This document shows positions 1 to 11,766 of a stretch of DNA of 64,000 bases, in pieces. The notes beneath the pieces are model-generated. The model saw only the letters and a program-made list of their open reading frames with translations. It had not been told where the DNA came from and did not search any database. A program made the position numbers and the translations under genes. Source of the DNA: Natronincola ferrireducens (GTDB lineage Bacteria; Bacillota; Clostridia; Peptostreptococcales; Natronincolaceae). The DNA lies in assembly GCF_900100845.1 (NCBI RefSeq), contig NZ_FNFP01000004.1:62001-126000 (forward strand), given 5' to 3'. Position 1 is the first letter of the stretch; the number at the start of each line of letters is the position of its first letter.

Positions 1-114
1 GCATGGTGGTATAGTATTTTTCCTGGACTGGCGATATTTATAACAGTTTTAGCCTTTAATTTATTAGGAGATGGACTTAGAGAGATTTTAGATCCAAAGA
101 CTAGAAAGAATTAG
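1..114 (+). CDS. peptide-type ABC transporter permease, C-terminal end (partial)
   Basis: Only the last 37 codons are present. The frame opens at the window edge and closes with TAG. It reads as the last membrane segment and tail of a DppC/OppC-type permease, ending in [15 protein letters not shown], nearly the same as the tail of the complete permease at 9767-10675 (GDGLRDALDPRLKN). It lies 11 bases upstream of an ABC ATPase gene, so it belongs to the same operon. In this family the protein is one of two inner-membrane subunits forming the channel for peptides or nickel-like ligands. The substrate cannot be told from this fragment. Confidence 0.85.
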   Translation, partial: AWWYSIFPGLAIFITVLAFNLLGDGLREILDPKTRKN

Positions 115-125
115 GAGTTGTTTCT

Positions 126-947
126 ATGAGTCATTATTTTGAAATCCAAAATTTAAAAGTAAATTTTAACAGCTATGAGGGGAAAAAGAATATTTTAGAT
201 ATAGATCATTTGGCTATAGAAAAGGGTAAAACTTTTGGATTGGTAGGGGAGAGTGGATCAGGAAAAACAGTTCTAGCTCTTACTATTCTCAATCTATTGT
301 CCCAGCCCCCAGGTGAGATAGAAGCTGGTAAGATCATCTTTAATGGGGAAAATCTTTTAGACAAGAAAGAATCATTTATGCAAAGGATACGGGGAAAAAA
401 AATTTCCATGATTTTTCAGGATCCCATGTCCACATTAAACCCTGTATTTACAATAGGGGAACAGTTAATAAGGGTTATTGTACATAACCAAACTATTGGA
501 AGGAAGGCTGCTGAAAAAAAGGCACTAGAAATGATAGAGCTAGTTAAACTTCCTGATGCCAAAAACATGCTTAAAAAATATCCCCATGAGCTAAGTGGTG
601 GTCAGCGACAAAGGATAATTATTGCCATGGCCCTATCCTGTGGCGCAGAATTTATTATAGCCGATGAACCTACTAGAAACCTTGATGTGACTATCCAAGC
701 TGGAATATTAAAGTTAATCAAGGAACTACAAAGGGAGTTACAAGTAACGGTTCTATTTATAGCAAACAATCCCACTTTAATACCAGCTATTTGTGATGAG
801 GTAGGTATATTATTTGAAGGAAAAATTGTTGAAAAGGGTGGTATTAAAGAGGTGCTTCACAACCCCAAGCATCCTTATACAATAGCTATGCTAAATGCTA
901 TACCTAAAAGTAAACAGGAAAAAGGGGGTGTTTCCCATCAACGATAA
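126..947 (+). CDS. peptide-type ABC transporter ATP-binding protein (DppD-like) with degenerate H-loop
   Basis: 273-residue ATPase of the DppD/OppD class that would power the importer whose permease ends just upstream. Walker A GESGSGKT is at residues 41-48, the Q-loop is FQDP, the signature LSGGQRQR is near 156-163 and Walker B ADEPT is at 179-183. The H-loop is abnormal: the usual THDLG is replaced by ANNPT, with Asn214 where the switch histidine should be. The D-loop reads NLD rather than ALD. The protein is also about 50 residues shorter than usual, because the C-terminal cysteine-rich oligopeptide domain is missing. An AGGAG site precedes ATG 126. It overlaps the next gene by 20 bases. 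It probably pairs with that intact ATPase, giving one impaired ATP site; this pairing is inference. Confidence 0.9.
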   Translation: MSHYFEIQNLKVNFNSYEGKKNILDIDHLAIEKGKTFGLVGESGSGKTVLALTILNLLSQPPGEIEAGKIIFNGENLLDKKESFMQRIRGKKISMIFQDPMSTLNPVFTIGEQLIRVIVHNQTIGRKAAEKKALEMIELVKLPDAKNMLKKYPHELSGGQRQRIIIAMALSCGAEFIIADEPTRNLDVTIQAGILKLIKELQRELQVTVLFIANNPTLIPAICDEVGILFEGKIVEKGGIKEVLHNPKHPYTIAMLNAIPKSKQEKGGVSHQR

Positions 948-1923
948 TCTTTTAGAGGTAAAGGAGCTAAAAAAATACTTTCCAATTCGAGAAGGCTTTT
1001 TTTCAAAACCAGTAGCATGGGTAAAGGCTGTTGACAAAGTATCCTTTCAAATTAAAAAGGGAGAAACGCTAGGAATTGTAGGGGAATCTGGATGTGGCAA
1101 AACAACCCTTATTAATACTATCTTAAGGTTAGAGGAACCCACCGAAGGAGAAGTAATTTTTAATGGACAAAACATCTTTGAATTAGATAAAGATTCCCTT
1201 AGAAAAATCAGAAAAAATATTCAAGTAGTTTTTCAGGATCCATTCTGGTCTTTAAATCCAAGATTTTTAATTAAAGATATTATTGGTGAACCCATTAGGG
1301 TCCATGAAAATGTGGGGGAAGAGGAATTTATAGAAAAAGTTCAAAATTTATTACAGCTGGTGGGCTTGCCTGCAAATAGTGTTTATAAGTATCCCCATGA
1401 ATTTAGCGGAGGACAAAGACAACGGATTGCCATTGCTAGGGCACTGGCTCTCCACCCAAAACTTGTGATTTTAGATGAACCCACCTCATCCATTGATTTG
1501 GTTTCTCAAGCCTCTGTTTTAAAATTATTGGAAGAATTGAAGAAGGAACTGAGCTTAACCTATATATTAATATCCCATGACTTAAGTGTTGTTCATAATA
1601 TGGCAGATAAAATTATTGTTATGTATTTAGGAAAAATTGTAGAGTATGGTGAGGCCCATGAGGTATTTAGAAATCCTCAACACCCCTACACCCAAGCCTT
1701 ATTTGCAGCCATTCCTGATATTTATACAGAGGGAATGGAGGGTATGAAGATTTTAGAAGGAAATGTTCCCAGTCCTATTAATCCACCGAAGGGATGTTAC
1801 TTCCATACCCGCTGTCCCCATGCTATGGAAATATGCAAAGAAATAGAACCACTCCCTGTGGTGGAAACTGAAAAACAACATATGGTCACCTGCCATTTAA
1901 TACAGAAAAAAGCAAATCTTTAA
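928..1923 (+). CDS. peptide-type ABC transporter ATP-binding protein (DppF/OppF-like)
   Basis: Second ATPase of the first operon, 331 residues from GTG 928, which has AGGAA seven bases upstream. A longer frame from 895 lacks a site and lies deep in the previous gene. It has Walker A (GESGCGKT), FQDP, signature FSGGQRQR, Walker B LDEPT and a normal ISHDL H-loop. It ends with the oligopeptide-transporter C-terminal domain: a GCYFHTRCP segment and a further Cys in VTCHL. Unlike its partner at 126-947 it has all catalytic motifs. The two would form the heterodimeric motor of a peptide-family importer. The substrate is unknown. The adjacent DUF917 gene hints at a heterocyclic or amide compound, but that is a guess. 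Confidence 0.9.
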   Translation: MFPINDNLLEVKELKKYFPIREGFFSKPVAWVKAVDKVSFQIKKGETLGIVGESGCGKTTLINTILRLEEPTEGEVIFNGQNIFELDKDSLRKIRKNIQVVFQDPFWSLNPRFLIKDIIGEPIRVHENVGEEEFIEKVQNLLQLVGLPANSVYKYPHEFSGGQRQRIAIARALALHPKLVILDEPTSSIDLVSQASVLKLLEELKKELSLTYILISHDLSVVHNMADKIIVMYLGKIVEYGEAHEVFRNPQHPYTQALFAAIPDIYTEGMEGMKILEGNVPSPINPPKGCYFHTRCPHAMEICKEIEPLPVVETEKQHMVTCHLIQKKANL

Positions 1924-1960
1924 AAATATAGCCTAGAACATAAGGGAAGGAGATTACACT

Positions 1961-3073
1961 ATGAAAAAATTAACGAAAACTGATTTGTATGATATTCTTT
2001 ATGGATGCACTATATTAGGAACAGGAGGTGGTGGAGAGCTGCAAAGAGGTCTTGAAATGATTGATGAAGCCCTAGAAGCAGGAAAAGACTTCGTTTTAGT
2101 GGATTTAGATGAGCTTGAAGAGGATGCTTATATAGGAACCCCCTATATGTGTGGTTCTGTTTCTCCTAAAGATGAGAAGGATGTTATAAATTTACCCCAA
2201 ATAGAAAAAGCACCAGCAGTAAAAGCATTTCAAGTAATGGAAAAGTATTTTGGTAAAAGCTTTACGGGTGTTATTGCTACAGAGTTGGGGGGCTCAAATA
2301 CAGCTGTAGCCTTTTACGTGGCTGCCATGATGGGTAAATACATTATTGATGGAGATCCAGCGGGCCGTTCTGTACCTGAATTACAACACTCCACCTATTT
2401 TTTAAAGGACCTACCTATTGCTCCCATAACAGTAGCTAATGAATTTGGTGATGTGGCCATTATAGAAAATGCAGTAGATGATTTTAGAGCAGAGGCTCTT
2501 GTTCGCTCTATGGCTATTGTAAGCAACAATTCTGTAGCTGTTGTAGATCATCCTGCTACTAAAAAACAATTGGAGGATGCTATTATAAAAGGCTCGGTTT
2601 CCTATGCATTAAAGCTTGGAAGAGCTTTTAGATTAGCTAAGGAAAACAATGAAGATCCAGCTAAAGCAGTAGTAGAAGCAGGAGAAGGAAAAATTCTGTT
2701 CAAAGGTGCTGTAGCAGATTATAATTGGGAAACAGCCAATGGATTTACCTTTGGCAATACTTTGATTGAAGGAAAAGAAGGGTATGAGGGGTCTATTTAT
2801 AAGATATGGTATAAAAATGAAAATATTATTTCTTGGAAGGATAACGTTATCCATGCAACTGTTCCAGATCTTATTAGTATTATCCGAGATGATACAGGAG
2901 AGCCTGTTACCAACCCTTACTTTGAAGTAGGCATGCCAGTAACAGTAATAGCCCTGCCATCACCAGCCGAGTGGACGACAGAAAGGGGTCTAGAGGTGTT
3001 TGGACCAAAGCACTTTGGATATGATATAGAGTTTAAAAGTATTATAAAAGAGAATGAATGTGAAACAGCATAG
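1961..3073 (+). CDS. DUF917 family protein (hydantoinase-associated type)
   Basis: 370 residues matching the DUF917 family, with a glycine-rich start (GTGGGGELQRG), a central GDPAGRSVPE segment and a C-terminal segment around GMPVTVIALPSPAEW. Members are often encoded beside hydantoinase/oxoprolinase-type hydrolases or next to peptide ABC transporters, and some have been described as acting on S-methyl-thiohydantoin. No biochemical role can be assigned from sequence alone. A GGAAGGAG site lies before ATG 1961. It sits 37 bases after the ABC ATPase gene with no terminator between them, so it is probably the last gene of that operon. No signal peptide is seen, so a cytoplasmic location is expected. 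Confidence 0.85.
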   Translation: MKKLTKTDLYDILYGCTILGTGGGGELQRGLEMIDEALEAGKDFVLVDLDELEEDAYIGTPYMCGSVSPKDEKDVINLPQIEKAPAVKAFQVMEKYFGKSFTGVIATELGGSNTAVAFYVAAMMGKYIIDGDPAGRSVPELQHSTYFLKDLPIAPITVANEFGDVAIIENAVDDFRAEALVRSMAIVSNNSVAVVDHPATKKQLEDAIIKGSVSYALKLGRAFRLAKENNEDPAKAVVEAGEGKILFKGAVADYNWETANGFTFGNTLIEGKEGYEGSIYKIWYKNENIISWKDNVIHATVPDLISIIRDDTGEPVTNPYFEVGMPVTVIALPSPAEWTTERGLEVFGPKHFGYDIEFKSIIKENECETA

Positions 3074-4017
3074 TGAAATCCCTGTAGCCAGCTGAAACAC
3101 AGGGGAATTAGTAGGAGGGTTCTATGCCCTGAAAAGAAAGTCCCAACAAAAATTGTTTCAATATAAATAAAAAATCTGGGTTTTTGTCCTCAATTCTAAA
3201 AAATCCCCTATAGAGTAGACGAATAAAAAAATCTATCCTAATAGGGGATCTTTATAACTAATAGGAAATTATGAACATCCCTAATTTGGGGATAGCTTTA
3301 AACGTAAGTTACATCAATTCCTTCAATTTATGTTTTAAACAAAAGAATTGATTTGACTTCTGCAATTTGTTACCTGTTTAGTTGTTTTATTTAAAGTCAT
3401 CTTTTAAACATTTTAAAGGAAGACTTTTTTTATTATTGGCTATGCTAAACTTTATTGTTGATTTTAGACTGAATTGTAATTTTAGTATAAGCTGTAGAGG
3501 TTTGTCATCCTTTGTTATCACTCAAGATGACTGGACCCTAGCATTTCCATATTTTTTTAAATATCAACATTTACCATGAACAGAGGCTTATTATTAAATA
3601 TAGGAATAAACCAATAATAACTAAGAAAAAAGTGGATAACTTTACTTTTTTTCTATTTAATAGGAATATTTAAGTAGTAATTCCAATAATCTATACTTGA
3701 AAGATAAGTTATGCTATAATTGCATTATAGCAAAATAATGTACTCTTAATAGTAACTTGATTAATCCCACCATCTATAGTATTTCAATAAAATATCCTTT
3801 GGAAAAGACTTGAAACAGAATTTACATCCCATGGAAGATACAGGATGGGAGAGTTATGTTTTCAAATACCAAAATACGATAAAAAATCTTACAGCTAGGC
3901 TTAGCGATTTAATCCCCCAAAATACCTATAAACACCATGTAACATTTTACCATCATAGAAAATAAAAATTTTAATAAGTTTTTCTGTAAATTAATAAGAA
4001 TTTCATATATAATGGTA
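3074..4017. other. long AT-rich intergenic region
   Basis: About 950 bases without a convincing gene. A 65-codon frame at 3382-3579 has no ribosome-binding site and no recognisable protein character. There are several short inverted repeats. CCCTGT/ACAGGG lies just after the DUF917 stop. ATCCCCTAT (3203-3211) pairs with ATAGGGGAT (3241-3249). TCAATTC/GAATTGA lies near 3315-3350. None is followed by a clear T-run, so the end of the first operon is not sharply marked. The region may hold an untranslated RNA, but nothing I recognise. Confidence 0.5.
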
Positions 4018-4053
4018 TTGTATACAAGATACATTATCTTATATAATGTATCT
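4018..4053 (+). promoter_or_regulatory. promoter and palindromic operator upstream of pyruvate:ferredoxin oxidoreductase
   Basis: TTGTAT at 4018-4023 and TATAAT at 4042-4047, 18 bases apart, form a plausible promoter. Over it lies a perfect 11-base inverted repeat, AGATACATTAT (4027-4037) and ATAATGTATCT (4043-4053), separated by five bases. A second small palindrome, TTGTATACAA, covers 4018-4027. The large repeat overlaps the -10 box, as expected for a repressor site. I do not recognise the regulator. It does not match the Rex consensus (TTGTTAA-N4-TTAACAA). Confidence 0.6.
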
Positions 4054-4078
4054 ATAAGTAAATATAATATTTTTTTAA

Positions 4079-7612
<3,534 letters not shown>

Positions 7613-7615
7613 TAT

Positions 7616-7646
7616 AAAAAAGGAACCCCCAGTGGGTTCCTTTTTT
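7616..7646. terminator. rho-independent terminator after nifJ
   Basis: GGAACCC (7622-7628), loop CCAGT, GGGTTCC (7634-7640), then six T. An A-run before the left arm makes it usable from the minus strand too. Confidence 0.9.
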
Positions 7647-7652
7647 AGGTGG

Positions 7653-7798
7653 AGGCTTAGGTTGAGGCTGAGAATTAGGATTAAGTTTTGGGGTTTTTAA
7701 AAGCTTATAACTTTTGAACATTAATAGTGACAATGAAGTTGTTCTTTCAGTATAGAATAAAGCTTAGAAAAACTAGACCTTAACCTCAACCTTTGCCT
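7653..7798. repeat. imperfect inverted repeat of GTTGAGG-type sequence
   Basis: AGGCTTAGGTTGAGGCTGAG at 7653-7672 matches, inverted and with four mismatches, the stretch ending at 7798 (core CCTCAACC). The arms flank about 110 bases between the convergent nifJ and peptide-transport genes, and the right arm reaches the stop codon of the latter. The G-rich strand repeats a GAGGCT/GAGGTT pattern. It may be a dispersed repeat remnant or a long-range stem. Confidence 0.4.
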
Positions 7799-8757
7799 TA
7801 ATTCAAGTTTCCTGCAAAGTGACAGGCCACATATTTTTCGTTGCCCATATCCCTGAGCTCAGGAGTCTGTTCGTTACAGATGTTCTGACGATGTCTACAT
7901 CTACCATAGAATCTACAGCCTTTAGGAGGATTAATTGGGCTTGGCACATCCCCCTCTAATATAATTCTGTCTCTCTTTATATCTATCTGAGGTGCTGGAA
8001 TAGCAGATAATAAAGCCTGGGTATAGGGATGAAGAGGGTTCTTAAAAATAGAATTATAGTTGGATAACTCTACAATTTTTCCTAGGTACATAACAGCAAT
8101 TCTATCACTAACGTGTTTTATAACACTTAAATCGTGAGAAATAAATAAATAAGTTAAATGAAATTCCTTTTGTAATTGGCCCATTAAATTCAATATTTGT
8201 GCTTGTATAGAGACATCTAAAGCAGATACTGGTTCATCTTGAACGATAAACTTAGGATTTAGTGCCAAAGCTCTAGCGATGCCAATTCTTTGACGCCTTC
8301 CACCATCTAGCTCATGGGGATAGGTATTTACCAATCTCTCAGCCAAACCAACGATATCCATCAATTCTTTAACCCTTCTATTTATTTCAGGTTTTGTTTT
8401 ATAAACCCTATTGATTTCCAAAGGCTCGGCAATGATTTGAGAAATACTCATCCTAGGGTTCAAGGATGCAAAGGGGTCCTGAAAGACGATTTGCATTTGT
8501 TTCCGCATTTCCCGCATTTGTTGTTTGTCATAACCTAAGATGTTTTTCCCTTCGAAGAGAATTTCACCATCGGTAGCCTCTAAAAGTCTTAAGATCACCC
8601 TACCGGTTGTAGACTTTCCGCATCCAGATTCTCCAACCAACCCCAAGGTTTCACCTTCATTTATATGGAAGTTAATATCATCTACAGCATGTAATAACCC
8701 TTTTTTTGTTTGAAAGTATTTCTTTAATCTTTTTACTTCAAGCAGTTTTTTTGACAT
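7798..8757 (-). CDS. oligopeptide/dipeptide ABC transporter ATP-binding protein (OppF-like)
   Basis: 319 residues from ATG 8757, which has an AGGTGG site. A TTG 21 bases further upstream is less likely. Walker A GESGCGKS, FQDP, Walker B QDEPVSALD and H-loop ISHDL are intact. The signature reads LDGGRRQR instead of LSGGQRQR, a variant I recall from OppF-type proteins of Firmicutes. The C-terminal oligopeptide domain has GCRFYGRCRH and VACHF. It is the last gene of a five-gene minus-strand operon (binding protein, two permeases, two ATPases) and would work at the inner membrane as half of the motor. The OppD gene ends 21 bases upstream of this start. Confidence 0.93.
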   Translation of the reverse strand: MSKKLLEVKRLKKYFQTKKGLLHAVDDINFHINEGETLGLVGESGCGKSTTGRVILRLLEATDGEILFEGKNILGYDKQQMREMRKQMQIVFQDPFASLNPRMSISQIIAEPLEINRVYKTKPEINRRVKELMDIVGLAERLVNTYPHELDGGRRQRIGIARALALNPKFIVQDEPVSALDVSIQAQILNLMGQLQKEFHLTYLFISHDLSVIKHVSDRIAVMYLGKIVELSNYNSIFKNPLHPYTQALLSAIPAPQIDIKRDRIILEGDVPSPINPPKGCRFYGRCRHRQNICNEQTPELRDMGNEKYVACHFAGNLN

Positions 8758-8778
8758 TTTTCCACCACCTACTCTCAA

Positions 8779-9750
8779 TTACTTTTCGAATAAAAGGCAA
8801 GAAACAAAGTGATCTTTGGCCACTTCAATGGATTTAGGTACTCTTTGAGAACAGACCTTTGTTACATTTGGGCATCTAGGATGGAAAGGACAACCACTAG
8901 GAAGATCTGTAGGATCAGGCATTAGACCCTTGATAGGCCGAAGGGACACCATATCCTCTTCAATATTTGGTATAGAATTAAATAAGCCAATAGTATAGGG
9001 GTGCTTTCGATTGGTGAATAAAGAGATTTTTTCCCCATATTCCACCACATTGCCTGCATACATAATAGCAACTTTATCACATATTTCTGCGACAATCCCT
9101 AAATCATGGGTAATCATAATCATGGAGGTTTGAAACTCTTCTTTAAGCTTTTTCATTAAGTTCAGTACCTGTGCCTGTATTGTTACATCCAGAGCAGTTG
9201 TAGGTTCATCTGCTATCAAAAGTCCTGGATTACAAGCAAGGGCTATAGCAATAACCACCCTTTGGCGCATACCACCACTGAATTGATGGGGATATTCCTT
9301 ATGTCTTTCATTAGGAATGCCAACAGTTTTTAGCATTTCCTGTGCCTTAATGATAGCCTCTGCTGCACTAACCCTTTGATGAAGCTTAATTACCTCAGCA
9401 ATTTGCTCCCCGATTGGCATAACAGGGTTGAGGGAGGTCATAGGATCTTGGAAAATCATAGATATTTTATTTCCACGAATCTTTCTAAGCTCTTGGGGAG
9501 ACTTCCCTACAAGATTTTCACCTTCAAAAATGATAGATCCCTTGATGATTTTACCCGGTGGATTTGGTATTAACCCCATAATACCTAAAGCTGTGGTGGT
9601 TTTGCCAGCACCAGTTTCACCCACAAGGCCTAAAGTTTCCCCTCTACTGATTTCTAAATTCATATTTTCAACGGCACGAACTATACCTTCATCAGTAATA
9701 TATTGGATACTTAAATCCTTTATTTCTAGTAGTTTTTGATTTTTCATCAC
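8779..9750 (-). CDS. oligopeptide/dipeptide ABC transporter ATP-binding protein (OppD-like)
   Basis: 323 residues. Walker [13 protein letters not shown], signature FSGGMRQR, Walker [10 protein letters not shown] and the H-loop ITHDLG are all present, followed by the C-terminal domain with GCPFHPRCP and VSCLLF. This is the complete counterpart of the degenerate ATPase at 126-947. The start is GTG 9750, eight bases from GGAGG; ATG 9747 is the alternative. It is the fourth gene of the operon, 16 bases after the second permease. It should couple ATP hydrolysis to peptide import together with the OppF-like protein. Confidence 0.93.
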   Translation of the reverse strand: MMKNQKLLEIKDLSIQYITDEGIVRAVENMNLEISRGETLGLVGETGAGKTTTALGIMGLIPNPPGKIIKGSIIFEGENLVGKSPQELRKIRGNKISMIFQDPMTSLNPVMPIGEQIAEVIKLHQRVSAAEAIIKAQEMLKTVGIPNERHKEYPHQFSGGMRQRVVIAIALACNPGLLIADEPTTALDVTIQAQVLNLMKKLKEEFQTSMIMITHDLGIVAEICDKVAIMYAGNVVEYGEKISLFTNRKHPYTIGLFNSIPNIEEDMVSLRPIKGLMPDPTDLPSGCPFHPRCPNVTKVCSQRVPKSIEVAKDHFVSCLLFEK

Positions 9751-9766
9751 TTTGTTACCCTCCTAA

Positions 9767-10675
9767 TTAGTTTTTCAATCTAGGGTCTAAAGCATCCCTT
9801 AAGCCGTCTCCAAAAAGGTTGAGACCAAATATAGTTATCATGATGGCCAAGCCAGGGAAGGTGGCGATGTGCCAATGATCACGAATATAATGTCTTCCTG
9901 CTGATAACATAGCTCCCCATTCAGGCTTGGGAGGTTGAATACCCAAACCAATAAAGCTTAACCCCGCTGCTGATAGTATGGCTCCAGCCACCCCAAGGGT
10001 TGCCTGTACAATAATTGGGGCCATAGCATTGGGAAGAATATGTTTTATGATAATTCTAAAGTCATTAGCACCAATGGCTTGGGCAGCCTCAATAAATTCC
10101 TCATCCTTAATGGTTAGTACAGAGGCTCTAACGATACGGGCATAGGAGGGGATGGAAGCGATACCAACGGCTATCATAACATTTACTAAATTTGCTCCTA
10201 AGGCAGCTACGATAGAAATAGCCAATAGGATACTGGGGATTGCCAGTAGAACATCCATAATTCGCATGATAATATTATCTAATCTTCTACCATAATAGCC
10301 TGCAATAGCTCCTAAAGATCCACCTGTGATAGCAGCAATACCTACGGCAATGAAGCCTACCTGAAGGGAAATTCTTGATCCATAAATAATTCTACTGAGA
10401 ATATCTCTCCCTAAGTGGTCTGTACCTAAAATATGGTCTTTGCCAGGAGGAATAAATCTTCTATGTAAATCTTGATCATCATAGCCCTCAGGGGCAATAA
10501 GGTCTGCAAAAACAGCAGAAAATATTAAGACACCAATAATGAATAAACCAACCATTGCAGCTTTATTTTGCTTTAATCTTCGCCATACCTCTGTCCATTG
10601 GCTTCGTTTCTTTTTAACTACTTTCATGTCATTCTGTGGTACCTTTGAATTTATGGTTGACTTTATATTGGTCAT
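9767..10675 (-). CDS. oligopeptide/dipeptide ABC transporter permease (DppC/OppC-like)
   Basis: 302-residue inner-membrane permease. It starts with a charged N-terminal tail and the OppC_N segment (WRRLKQNKAAMVGLFIIG), then has a periplasm-facing stretch with GTDHLGRDILSRI and the BPD_transp_1 domain with the EAA-loop EAAQAIGANDFRIIIKHILPN that contacts the ATPases. It ends with GDGLRDALDPRLKN. The start ATG is preceded by AAAGGAGG. About six membrane segments are apparent. It is the third gene of the operon and pairs with the permease at 10712-11641. Confidence 0.94.
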   Translation of the reverse strand: MTNIKSTINSKVPQNDMKVVKKKRSQWTEVWRRLKQNKAAMVGLFIIGVLIFSAVFADLIAPEGYDDQDLHRRFIPPGKDHILGTDHLGRDILSRIIYGSRISLQVGFIAVGIAAITGGSLGAIAGYYGRRLDNIIMRIMDVLLAIPSILLAISIVAALGANLVNVMIAVGIASIPSYARIVRASVLTIKDEEFIEAAQAIGANDFRIIIKHILPNAMAPIIVQATLGVAGAILSAAGLSFIGLGIQPPKPEWGAMLSAGRHYIRDHWHIATFPGLAIMITIFGLNLFGDGLRDALDPRLKN

Positions 10676-10711
10676 AAAACTACCTCCTTTTATCCTTTAA
10701 ATATCGACATC

Positions 10712-11641
10712 TTACTTGTATTGGGACTTTATTCTTGGGTCTAGGAATCCATACAATATATCAACTATAAGATTGACAATACTAAAGGTTAAAGCTATAA
10801 ATAAAACCCCTCCCTGTACTACAGGAAAGTTTCTTGCATTAATGGAATCAACCATCAATCTTCCAACGCCAGAAATGCCAAAAATAGATTCTGTGAGCAC
10901 TGCGCCTCCTAATAAATATCCAAATTGAAGACCAATAACAGTTACTATTGGAATAAGTGCGTTTTTAAGGGCATGTCTATTGATAACAACAGACTCTACC
11001 TGTCCCTTTGCTCTAGCAGTTCTAATATAATCCTGACGGATAACCTCCAGCATACTGGAACGGGTCATCCGAGTAATAATAGCTGCAGAACTGGTTCCTA
11101 GGGTCAAAGCTGGCAAAATCATTTCTCTATAGGATGAAAAACCAGAGGGAGGCAGCCACCCTAAATGAACAGAAAACAACAAAATCAACATCATACCTTG
11201 CCAGAAATTTGGCATAGACACCCCCAACAAAGCAGCCACCATCGAAACATTATCAAAGACTGAGTACTGTCTTGTAGCAGAAATAATTCCAGTTGGAATA
11301 CCTAGTACAACTGCAACAATAATACCTAATGTAGCTAATTTTAATGTATTAGGAAAACGACTTAAAATTTCATCCATAACTGGACGTTTAGAAGTATAAG
11401 AGCGGCCTATATCCTGATGAACCACTAAATTTTTTACAAATCTACCATACTGAATAAAAAAAGGGTCATTTAATCCCAATTCCTCTCTAAACCTTTCTAC
11501 ATCCTCTGGTGCAACAGATTCTCCCAGCATAATTCTTGCAGGATCTCCGGGGGTAATGTACATCATAGTAAAGACAATAAAGGATACTCCAAGCATGACA
11601 GGGAGCAGCATAAGCAAACGCCGAAGTACATATCTATGCAT
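10712..11641 (-). CDS. oligopeptide/dipeptide ABC transporter permease (DppB/OppB-like)
   Basis: 309 residues, starting MHRYVLRRLLMLLPVMLGVSF, the typical DppB/OppB N-terminal membrane segment. TPGDPARIMLGE follows, and near the C-terminus the permease loop RTARAKGQVESVVINRHALKN that docks the ATPase. The length is normal for the family. The start has AAAGGAGG eight bases upstream. It is separated from the binding-protein gene by 125 bases containing a strong hairpin (11690-11724), which probably lowers its expression relative to the binding protein. Confidence 0.94.
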   Translation of the reverse strand: MHRYVLRRLLMLLPVMLGVSFIVFTMMYITPGDPARIMLGESVAPEDVERFREELGLNDPFFIQYGRFVKNLVVHQDIGRSYTSKRPVMDEILSRFPNTLKLATLGIIVAVVLGIPTGIISATRQYSVFDNVSMVAALLGVSMPNFWQGMMLILLFSVHLGWLPPSGFSSYREMILPALTLGTSSAAIITRMTRSSMLEVIRQDYIRTARAKGQVESVVINRHALKNALIPIVTVIGLQFGYLLGGAVLTESIFGISGVGRLMVDSINARNFPVVQGGVLFIALTFSIVNLIVDILYGFLDPRIKSQYK

Positions 11642-11689
11642 GATAAACCTCCTTTTCTATGATAAAATAATAGAGGATACTGCATTATG

Positions 11690-11724
11690 AAATATAGTGT
11701 CATATTTTATATGACACTATATTT
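11690..11724 (-). promoter_or_regulatory. intercistronic hairpin between binding protein and permease genes
   Basis: AAATATAGTGTCATA (11690-11704) and TATGACACTATATTT (11710-11724) form a perfect 15-base inverted repeat around a short loop. No T-run follows on the minus strand. This fits an RNA-stabilising or partial-attenuation hairpin, which often keeps the binding-protein transcript more abundant than the permease transcript. Confidence 0.7.
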
Positions 11725-11766
11725 GACAAATAAGCACTAACTATTAAATAAGGATATTAGTAGATT

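Noticed and set aside
3382-3579. 65-codon plus-strand frame in the long intergenic region
   Set aside because: No ribosome-binding site, random aromatic and cysteine-rich composition, no neighbour on the same transcript. Not called a gene.
8778-8779. TTG start for the OppF-like gene at 8778
   Set aside because: It has no ribosome-binding site of its own and touches the stop codon of the upstream gene; ATG 8757 has AGGTGG at a good distance.
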